In this document: one piece after another, positions 35,690-40,986 of the stretch
Position numbering within the stretch: the first letter of the stretch is position 1
How the letters are laid out: the number at the start of each line of letters is the position of its first letter
Assembly: GCA_927443375.1 (NCBI GenBank)
Contig: CAKMKL010000116.1
Span: 1-40,986, forward strand
Direction of reading: 5' to 3'
DNA length: 40,986 bases
DNA from: an uncultured Paenibacillus sp.
GTDB lineage: Bacteria > Bacillota > Bacilli > Paenibacillales > Paenibacillaceae
Notes under the pieces: model-generated
What the model was told of the DNA's origin: nothing
Database searches by the model: none
What the model saw: the letters and a program-made list of their open reading frames with translations, nothing else
Made by a program: the position numbers and the translations under genes

Positions 35690-36730
35690 CTAATCCCATG
35701 ACAGGGAATTTACATACTGAACCGTTTGATCGCCTTCGACAATTTCACCGATAGGGTAAGTTTCGCAGCCTTTGGACTCCAAATGCCGACGGATGCTGTC
35801 AGCTTCATTCTTGGAAGATATCAGTGTGATGCCCACTCCCATATTGAAGGTGCGGAGCATGTCCTTGTCGTCTACGTTGCCGTAACGCCGAAGGGTCTTG
35901 AAAATTTGCGGTACCCGGATATGCTCAAGATCGATTCGCGCAGCGGTCTGTACGGGCAAGATGCGATTTAGATTCCCCTCTATTCCACCTCCCGTTATAT
36001 GGGCCAGACCGTGAATAAGAGATGTTCCGAGTAAACCTTCCAGCTCTTGGTAGTAGCACTTATGCGGGCGTAATACTGCATCCATAAACGGTTCTCCGTC
36101 TATCGTCTCCGTCATCATCTCGGGACGTTCTTCCATCAGCTTGCGAACCAGCGAGTATCCATTTGTATGAAGTCCATTGGAGGCCAACGCAAGGACAACA
36201 TCTCCGGCTTGTATCCGGGAGCCGTCAATAATTTTACTTTTATCCACCACGCCCAGGATGCTGGCATTAAGCATATACCCCCCTTCCGGCAATACACGCG
36301 GCTGCTCGGAGGTTTCTCCGCCGATAAGCTGGCAACCCTGTTTCCTGCTGGCCTCTGCAATAGAGCGAACAATACGGAGCACAATTTCTTTCTCTATTTT
36401 TCCGCATAAAATAATATCGAGAACTACCTCCGGCTTTGCTCCCATTACGATAATGTCGTTGATCAGATGATTGATGAGGTCATAGCATACTCCCTCGACC
36501 TTATCCTGTTCGAAAGCGAGCAGCTGCTTGGAACCGGGTTCTTCCGCTTTAAGTACCAGCACCGGATTGTCGACTCCGGGAAAGTTGGCTTCAAATAAAG
36601 ATGCAAAAGCTCCGGGGCGGTTCAATATTCTGGTGTCGTTTGTTTCCATGCTGTCGGCCATTTCTCTCTTGGCTGCGTCTGCGGCATCAATATTAACGCC
36701 GGATGATTTGTAGGAAAATTCTTTTGTCAT
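35690..36730 (-). CDS. PurM-like (AIR synthetase) paralogue with altered nucleotide motif
   Basis: A 346-aa PurM-superfamily enzyme. Conserved parts are SSGVNIDAADAAKREM, NHLINDIIVMGAKP, CQLIGGETSEQP, ASNGLHTNGYSLVRK, AHITGGGIEGNLNRILP and FNMGVGI. However, the loop that reads GTDGVGTK in PurM is KAEEPGSK here, losing the Asp. The gene sits in the biosynthetic-like operon rather than in a pur operon. It is therefore probably a paralogue acting on another substrate, for example an ATP-dependent cyclisation or amide activation. GGAG lies 8 nt before the ATG at 36730. Confidence 0.85.
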   Translation of the reverse strand: MTKEFSYKSSGVNIDAADAAKREMADSMETNDTRILNRPGAFASLFEANFPGVDNPVLVLKAEEPGSKQLLAFEQDKVEGVCYDLINHLINDIIVMGAKPEVVLDIILCGKIEKEIVLRIVRSIAEASRKQGCQLIGGETSEQPRVLPEGGYMLNASILGVVDKSKIIDGSRIQAGDVVLALASNGLHTNGYSLVRKLMEERPEMMTETIDGEPFMDAVLRPHKCYYQELEGLLGTSLIHGLAHITGGGIEGNLNRILPVQTAARIDLEHIRVPQIFKTLRRYGNVDDKDMLRTFNMGVGITLISSKNEADSIRRHLESKGCETYPIGEIVEGDQTVQYVNSLSWD

Positions 36731-36747
36731 GTGTTTATCTCCGCCCT

Positions 36748-37428
36748 TTATTCAAAAGTTGATTTTAAATAGATACGCTCGATCTCACAGCGCTCGCTTT
36801 GAGTTAATACATGTATCACCTGATTAGCCACATCCTCGGCATAAAGCGATATTGGACGGTCTCCCGGCTTCTTTCCATTAAAAAAGGTGTCTACACGTCC
36901 CGGGCCGATAGTTGTAACGGTAATCGGGGTTCCCTTCAATTCCTGCCTGACGGAATCTGCAAATCCTCGAAGACCGAATTTCGAAGCGCAATATAGACTG
37001 CCTTCGGCAAACCCGATATGATCAGCGTCGGAGGTAATATGAATCAGCCTGCCGAAATTTTGCCGCTTCATGTGCGGCAGAACGTATTTTGTAAGCAAAA
37101 AAGGTATAGTGAGATTTAAAGTCAAAACCCGGTTCCAATGATCCAGTTCCAGACTTTCAGCTAAAGCGAACTTGCCAATTCCTGCGTTATTGATTAAAAT
37201 GTCGATCCCCCCGGAATCCAGTAACACACAAAGTATGGTTTCGATGGATCGGGGAATGTCCGTAAGATCGCAAGAATACAAATTCAGGCTCCCAGCTAAG
37301 TCGGGGGGGACATCCTGGGGATTTTGCGTAATGGCATATATAGTGTACTCGCTCTGCTCTACCAGCTTCTTAGCGATAGCTTTTCCAATGCCCTTACTGC
37401 ACCCCGTTAATAGTACAGTTCTCTTTAT
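36748..37428 (-). CDS. SDR family oxidoreductase, 5' end frameshifted or non-canonical start
   Basis: A short-chain dehydrogenase/reductase of ~226 aa. The Rossmann glycine motif TGCSKGIG, LINNAGIG, the Ser in ITSDADHIG and the catalytic YCASK are all present. The open frame reaches back to 37428 (reading IKRTVLLTGCSKGIG), but no ATG, GTG or TTG lies between the preceding stop and the glycine motif. The first such codon, TTG at 37281, would remove the cofactor site. An ATG at 37435 is in the wrong frame by one base; one base less in the AAAGAGAA run would give MSHKRTVLLTG. This is a frameshift, a sequencing error, or a rare start. Confidence 0.72.
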   Translation of the reverse strand: MKRTVLLTGCSKGIGKAIAKKLVEQSEYTIYAITQNPQDVPPDLAGSLNLYSCDLTDIPRSIETILCVLLDSGGIDILINNAGIGKFALAESLELDHWNRVLTLNLTIPFLLTKYVLPHMKRQNFGRLIHITSDADHIGFAEGSLYCASKFGLRGFADSVRQELKGTPITVTTIGPGRVDTFFNGKKPGDRPISLYAEDVANQVIHVLTQSERCEIERIYLKSTFE

Positions 37429-37490
37429 GACTCATCAGCTCCATTATGGTTGTTATCAGATGTTTGGTCTGATTGCACATGGCACGCTTA

Positions 37491-38147
37491 CTAACCAGCA
37501 CAATTTTGGATTGATAAATAACGCTTTCTTCCGTCAATGGGCAACTCTTCGTCTATACCCAGCTTACCTTCCCCGAAAATCCGCTCATCCAGAGGCATCG
37601 GAATTTCCTGAATGTTCCGGTGCAGGTATTCCGAGGGATACATACCGCATATCTTGTTTTTGAGGGTTTCGTCAGTAACCAGGATCCGGCTGGCGTTTGA
37701 AAAGCTTCCGTCAATCAACCACTTGATTCTCCGGTCATGATCGTATCCGAGGTTAACATCCCTGCCGAAGCTGGACACGATATATGGCACCTCCGTCAAT
37801 CCATAAGACACATATGCGCCAAAGCTGTTGAAGGAACCATAATGGGCATGAATCAAGTCCAGTCCCACTTCCTCATGAAGCTCTACTAAATAGCTAACGA
37901 TGGCCGACAACGATCGGGCATAAGCGGCTGAGCTCACTTCACGATCGTCTATAATAGGATGTTCCAGCAAACAGGGGGCGATTTTTATGTATCTCAAAAG
38001 CTCTTCGTTCACGTCATCCGGAGGTTTGCTCCCCAACAAATATGCTTCATGACCCTGAGAATGCAGAAAGGCAAATAAGTTCTTTGCATAAATAATACTG
38101 CCAGAGTTATATGACAGATCGGCCGAAGGCACGATAGCTATCTTCAT
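37491..38147 (-). CDS. GT4-type glycosyltransferase, N-terminal half only (truncated)
   Basis: A 218-aa protein that matches only the N-terminal Rossmann half of a GT-B glycosyltransferase. Visible are MKIAIVPSADLSYNSGSIIYAKNLFAFL, LIHAHYGSFNSFGAYV, YIVSSFGRDVN and the domain-linker-like QEIPMPLDERIFGEG. The C-terminal donor-binding half (~180 aa) is absent: a stop at 37491 follows directly after the linker and the SDR gene begins ~60 bp later. The ATG at 38147 overlaps the upstream stop (ATGA). It may be inactive, or work with a separate C-terminal half; the abrupt end next to a damaged SDR start suggests a deletion. Confidence 0.7.
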   Translation of the reverse strand: MKIAIVPSADLSYNSGSIIYAKNLFAFLHSQGHEAYLLGSKPPDDVNEELLRYIKIAPCLLEHPIIDDREVSSAAYARSLSAIVSYLVELHEEVGLDLIHAHYGSFNSFGAYVSYGLTEVPYIVSSFGRDVNLGYDHDRRIKWLIDGSFSNASRILVTDETLKNKICGMYPSEYLHRNIQEIPMPLDERIFGEGKLGIDEELPIDGRKRYLSIQNCAG

Positions 38148-39037
38148 AATCCCATCCCTTCATGAAAATGATCATGTACTTTCATCGCGCACACCGGATC
38201 GAAAATATCCGCGCTTAGATAATGCAACTTGAAGTTTCGGAGCAAATGCTTGATTAAAACAGTTTCTGCGGCTAACAGGCTCATACGTTCCGAAAATCCG
38301 GCATCCCGGTGGTAATCGACTAGGTCCTCCTTCAAATCATAATTTCCCGCTGCCGCCGCAAAATAAGTCATAAAAGACAAAGCCGTTCTGTTATCCAGCG
38401 GGGAGCAGGCAAATTGCCCTTCTCGGTTGCAATCGATAACATAAATCGCATGAATTGTTCCATTAGCCGGTTCCCGATGCTCAGGCAAAATATAGCTCTC
38501 ACGTCCAGCGGAATCTCTTATCCGTCTCCAGCTAGGAATGGCCCATGCTTCATGATCTTTTACCATGACATGCGTATTTCCGGCAAAATAATAACCTGTT
38601 TGCTCCAAATACGAGGCAAGTGTTGTTTTACCGCTTTTCCCCCTCCCCAGAAGCAGGATGGCCTTCCCCTTTTTCAACAGCATGGAGGCTTTCAGGTGCA
38701 ATGCGCCATGCCTCAAGGCCATACAGGTAAAGATCTGCTTCAGTGCGTAAGACCATACGATTTTCTCATAAGCCTGCTGCGACTCGCTTCCAAGTGTAAT
38801 GCTCAACGAATCGCGGTCTAGCCGCATTCTTCCCGAAACACCGTGATGGTGCCCGAGATATATTCCTCTTTCAAGCATTTCTTGGCGGTAAAACTCCGTT
38901 TCCGGTGGCAGTTCCCCGTGCAGATAAAGTTGATATCGGCTCTCGGCAAACGTTCTGGTGTATGAGGCTTGTCCAAGCACACGCTCAGCCAGATAGGCGG
39001 GATTGGGGGAATGAACAACCAGCTTTCCGAATGGCAT
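38144..39037 (-). CDS. HPr kinase-like P-loop protein
   Basis: A ~297-aa protein with the C-terminal fold of HPr kinase/phosphorylase. The segment HGALHLKASMLLKKGKAILLLGRGKSGKTTL contains the P-loop GRGKSGKT. Later the DLVDYHRD segment lies where HprK-type proteins carry further conserved residues. No N-terminal HprK regulatory domain is evident. Homologues (for example in paeninodin-type lasso clusters) phosphorylate small products. The frame is open to 39112, but TAGGGA lies 7 nt before the ATG at 39037, just after the MazG stop, so that start is preferred; ATG 39058 is an alternative. Confidence 0.75.
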   Translation of the reverse strand: MPFGKLVVHSPNPAYLAERVLGQASYTRTFAESRYQLYLHGELPPETEFYRQEMLERGIYLGHHHGVSGRMRLDRDSLSITLGSESQQAYEKIVWSYALKQIFTCMALRHGALHLKASMLLKKGKAILLLGRGKSGKTTLASYLEQTGYYFAGNTHVMVKDHEAWAIPSWRRIRDSAGRESYILPEHREPANGTIHAIYVIDCNREGQFACSPLDNRTALSFMTYFAAAAGNYDLKEDLVDYHRDAGFSERMSLLAAETVLIKHLLRNFKLHYLSADIFDPVCAMKVHDHFHEGMGL

Positions 39038-39050
39038 ACCGATTTCCCTA

Positions 39051-39410
39051 CTATGCATTATCCAAATCCGCCCCTGAACCATCCGATTGAAGTCCCGGTT
39101 CTTGAGCGGCATATTTCAAGCAACCGTATTGCCGGAGTTGCCGGTTCACTTCCTTTGTAAACGTTTGCTCTAATGCTTCGGATATTTGAATATCCAATAT
39201 GTTTCCAAGGCATAAAATCCAGGCCAGGAGATCTCCGAGTTCCCCCGTGATGTCCTCCTTCGATTTCCCCTTGCGAACCGCCGCTACCACCTCGCCCATT
39301 TCCTCCACCATCCATATGATGGATTTATTTAAATCGTAACGGCCGTATAGAGTTAACGAGGTTCTCTGGATGATGTCCAGTTTTGCCGCAACTTGTGCAA
39401 TATTGTCCAT
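39051..39410 (-). CDS. MazG-like nucleotide pyrophosphohydrolase
   Basis: A ~119-aa all-helical protein with the MazG metal-binding pattern EExxE (VEEMGEVV) and ExxD (GELGDLLA). Such enzymes hydrolyse NTPs or nucleotide-like compounds to the monophosphate plus PPi. AGGAGG lies 12 nt before the ATG at 39410. A TTG at 39431, overlapping the previous stop as TTGA, is an alternative start by coupling. It could remove pyrophosphate or a side product made by the ligase or nucleotidyltransferase; this is inference. Confidence 0.85.
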   Translation of the reverse strand: MDNIAQVAAKLDIIQRTSLTLYGRYDLNKSIIWMVEEMGEVVAAVRKGKSKEDITGELGDLLAWILCLGNILDIQISEALEQTFTKEVNRQLRQYGCLKYAAQEPGLQSDGSGADLDNA

Positions 39411-39427
39411 GTAGTTACCGGTCCTCC

Positions 39428-40006
39428 TCAAGACAGCAGCTTAATGTCTAGCAAATTGTTCAAAGACTGAATTTGCTCAGCGCTTTGGTTGGTGATTTCT
39501 GACATCAATATAGCGCAAACGTTTGCATAAACAGGCTGATGAATTCTGAAATACTGTGTAAAATACGAACGCAGAGCTTCAAAGATATCTCGTTGCGTAT
39601 CTAAAAGCTTGGATTCCCAAATATACTCTCTGCCCCAACTGTTTATTCTAAGCTGTTTGACTCTGTCATCTCTGATTTTGAATTTCTTCGCTGCGGTAAA
39701 CCGGTAAACAAGCTTAGCTTCATCTACTGCAATGAAAGCGCATTTCAGTAATCCCGGCTCAAAAATTCTTCCCAAGGCCTCTCCCATCAAATGGCCTATG
39801 GAGTCATCATCCAGAATATAAAAATGGTATTGAGCCTTTCCTTCCTGCTTCAATACCAAATCTACCGTATAGAGAGCAAGCAAAATCACTTCACCGGGAT
39901 CTGCCCGGTACGTTCCCATACGAAATTCCGGAATCCTGCTCCGATTCAGCCTGTAGCGTTCGATCGGATTAAGAGCATCCCATTCGATATTATCCGCCAA
40001 TGGCAC
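39428..40006 (-). CDS. Unrecognised 192-aa protein, first gene of the biosynthetic-like operon
   Basis: I do not recognise this family. The protein is soluble with no signal peptide or membrane segment. It has a mixed alpha/beta look, with YHFYILDDDSIGHLMGEALGR, KCAFIAVDEAKLVYRF and a helical C-terminus (SAEQIQSLNNLLDIKLL). The start is a GTG at 40006 with AGGGGG 6 nt upstream. Its stop overlaps the possible TTG start of the MazG gene. Being first in the operon and tightly coupled, it is probably part of the same pathway, possibly an enzyme or regulator. It is not a RiPP-precursor-like peptide by size or composition. Confidence 0.75.
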   Translation of the reverse strand: MPLADNIEWDALNPIERYRLNRSRIPEFRMGTYRADPGEVILLALYTVDLVLKQEGKAQYHFYILDDDSIGHLMGEALGRIFEPGLLKCAFIAVDEAKLVYRFTAAKKFKIRDDRVKQLRINSWGREYIWESKLLDTQRDIFEALRSYFTQYFRIHQPVYANVCAILMSEITNQSAEQIQSLNNLLDIKLLS

Positions 40007-40175
40007 TTTATCCCCCTTATCATCATAATAATCCCTCTTACGGCAAAAATGAACTCCAATAAAAGCCCTACCATTTACTGAAATAAGAATGCCCTTAAAG
40101 AAATAAAATCCAAATATTTGGAAATAAATTAATTACATTCAAATTAAAGTAATATAATGGAATCTATTTTTCACA
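40007..40175 (-). other. Long AT-rich leader of the biosynthetic-like operon with 14-bp palindrome
   Basis: The stretch between promoter and first gene is ~165 nt, very AT-rich, and holds a perfect 14-bp palindrome TCCAAATATTTGGA (40109-40122). No convincing gene or terminator was seen. The palindrome could be an operator. Confidence 0.5.
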
Positions 40176-40204
40176 ATATTAATACCTTGGTTCTTTTGTG
40201 TCAA
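40176..40204 (-). promoter_or_regulatory. Sigma-A promoter of the biosynthetic-like operon
   Basis: TTGACA (40204-40199) with a 17-bp spacer and TAATAT (40181-40176) on the minus strand. No other clear promoter was seen inside the following ~11 kb of overlapping genes. Confidence 0.65.
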
Positions 40205-40334
40205 TAAAAATAATGGCAGATAGAAGGTCTGGGAAAACAATTAAAGGAAAACATGAGGGAAAATGCCTGAGTAATGAGCGAGAAAAAAAACGAGCGAAAT
40301 CAGGTGTGGATACCTGAAATTCGTCGGCTCGTAA

Positions 40335-40390
40335 GGAAACTTTAAGTCGTCAGCGGCAAACTTTAAGTGCGGAGTGGAAACTTGAATAGA
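40335..40390. repeat. Three ~20-bp direct repeats (possible IS end)
   Basis: GGAAACTTTAAGT begins at 40335, GGCAAACTTTAAGT at 40355 and GGAAACTTGAATA at 40376, a period of 20-21 bp. Multiple short repeats of this kind are seen at the ends of IS21-family elements. No transposase gene is present, so this may be a remnant. Confidence 0.45.
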
Positions 40391-40532
40391 TGGGGACAAT
40401 AGCTTTCTCCAATTCCTTGTCCCCTCCTTCTTTAGATAGTTACTTTGCAGCTTTTCTTTTCTTCCGCCCCGCTTAGACAAACTCGCTACCTCCTGAAAGG
40501 TCCTCTGTACCCCGATAATAGCCCCAAAATGA

Positions 40533-40587
40533 CTAATGGCTCCGCCCCCTAATACAAAGGGCGAAGCCATTAGATATAATTTTTTTT
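40533..40587 (+). terminator. Plus-strand hairpin followed by T-run, no plus-strand gene upstream
   Basis: Arms 40533-40547 (CTAATGGCTCCGCCC) and 40559-40573 pair with one mismatch, and eight T residues follow at 40580-40587. It reads as a plus-strand terminator, although no plus-strand gene ends here. It may belong to a mobile remnant. Confidence 0.5.
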
Positions 40588-40651
40588 GCTGTGATCTAGA
40601 TGCTCTTAATTGCATTTTAATCAAGAGTGGCTGCCAATAAACACTCTGACA

Positions 40652-40706
40652 CCAACTCTATTGTTAAGGCACTGACTTTGTTGTAAAGGAACCAACTATA
40701 ATGTCA
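40652..40706. repeat. Imperfect repeats near glmS (possible IS end)
   Basis: Successive units containing CCAACTCTATTGTTAAGG, GACTTTGTTGTAAAGG and CCAACTATAATGTCACC repeat every ~20 bp. Together with the repeats at 40335-40390 they frame a 370-bp gene-free stretch, which fits a decayed or miniature insertion element. The rest of 40391-40733 shows no supportable gene. Confidence 0.35.
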
Positions 40707-40733
40707 CCATACACCAAATACTACTATTAGCCC

Positions 40734-40986
40734 TTATTCCACCGTTACACTCTTCGCCAGGTTACGTGGTTTATCCACATCGTGGCCCAGGGCCAGCGAA
40801 GCGTAGTAAGCCAGCAATTGGGTAACGACTACCGATAACGCGGAGGTCAAGAGTGGCAGTGTCTTAGGAATAACGAAGGCTTGATCGACGGATCTCAGCA
40901 GGTCGGTTACATGCTCTTCGTGAGTGATCGCCAGTACGTCTGCGCCGCGGGCTTTCACTTCTTTGATGTTGCTGACGGTTTTCTCC
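40734..40986 (-). CDS. glmS: Glutamine--fructose-6-phosphate aminotransferase, C-terminal end (partial)
   Basis: The visible 84 codons end in the hallmark GlmS C-terminus LAYYASLALGHDVDKPRNLAKSVTVE. Upstream in frame it reads EKTVSNIKEVKARGADVLAI, part of the second SIS domain. GlmS makes glucosamine-6-phosphate for cell-wall synthesis. The gene continues past the right edge. It is a housekeeping anchor beside the accessory operon. Confidence 0.95.
   Translation of the reverse strand, partial: EKTVSNIKEVKARGADVLAITHEEHVTDLLRSVDQAFVIPKTLPLLTSALSVVVTQLLAYYASLALGHDVDKPRNLAKSVTVE

Noticed and set aside
37430-37560. Short frame bridging the truncated glycosyltransferase and the SDR gene as a possible precursor peptide
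   Set aside because: Its only start would be a TTG with poor ribosome binding site spacing inside the glycosyltransferase end, and it lacks leader/core features. It is better explained as frameshift debris.
40241-40624. 127-aa minus-strand open frame beside glmS
   Set aside because: It runs through the repeats and through both arms of the terminator-like hairpin, has low-complexity basic content and no clear ribosome binding site. It is more likely a chance frame in repeat DNA.
1-40986. CRISPR array, tRNA, rRNA or phage genes
   Set aside because: No regularly spaced repeats with unique spacers, no tRNA-like cloverleaf sequences and no rRNA or phage structural genes were noticed.

Overview
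The window reads as chromosomal DNA of a Paenibacillus-like Bacillota. The grounds are strong AGGAGG-type ribosome binding sites, several YesM/YesN-type two-component systems next to CUT1 sugar ABC transporters, LplABC-type transporter parts, a large secreted GH9 enzyme with X2 and CBM3 modules, and cre-like catabolite sites. Nearly every gene lies on the minus strand, so gene order below is given in the direction of transcription (right to left). This assignment is by recognition only; no database search was possible.

Right edge (40734-40986): the 3' end of glmS. Next to it (40241-40733) is a repeat-rich stretch without a convincing gene, possibly insertion-sequence debris.

40204-28972: one long operon of 13 tightly packed genes behind a single good sigma-A promoter. 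In order they are: an unrecognised 192-aa protein, a MazG-like pyrophosphohydrolase, an HPr-kinase-like protein, a truncated GT4-type glycosyltransferase, an SDR oxidoreductase with a damaged or non-canonical start, a PurM (AIR synthetase) paralogue, an NTP_transf_5-type nucleotidyltransferase, a class II aminoacyl-tRNA-synthetase-like amino acid:carrier protein ligase, a carrier protein, an ABC-2 exporter (one ATPase, two permeases), and a BtrH-like cysteine acyltransferase fused to a C-terminal beta-sandwich-like domain. The simplest reading is an uncharacterised pathway in which an amino acid is activated by the synthetase-like ligase, loaded on the carrier protein, handed to an acceptor by the BtrH-like enzyme, and exported. 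An ABC-F ATPase follows and could give self-protection. This is the most interesting part of the window.

26837-14734: a polysaccharide module. A YesM/YesN sensor-regulator pair is followed by a lipoprotein solute-binding protein and a terminator. Then comes a second unit: GH9 cellulase/xyloglucanase-type enzyme, two LplB/LplC-type permeases and a second solute-binding protein. Both units start with a 13-of-14 cre match, which suggests CcpA repression. A lone plus-strand spermidine-synthase-like gene (13726-14613) follows.

13591-3611: a second YesN/YesM pair (regulator first) behind a perfect consensus promoter and an apparent attenuator, then a solute-binding protein, two permeases and a GH2 beta-galactosidase. 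This looks like uptake and intracellular cleavage of a galactoside.

3539-2385: a secreted LolA/DUF6612-like protein controlled by what looks like a c-di-GMP-I riboswitch. 2308-1: another CUT1 binding protein and permease, the latter cut by the left edge.
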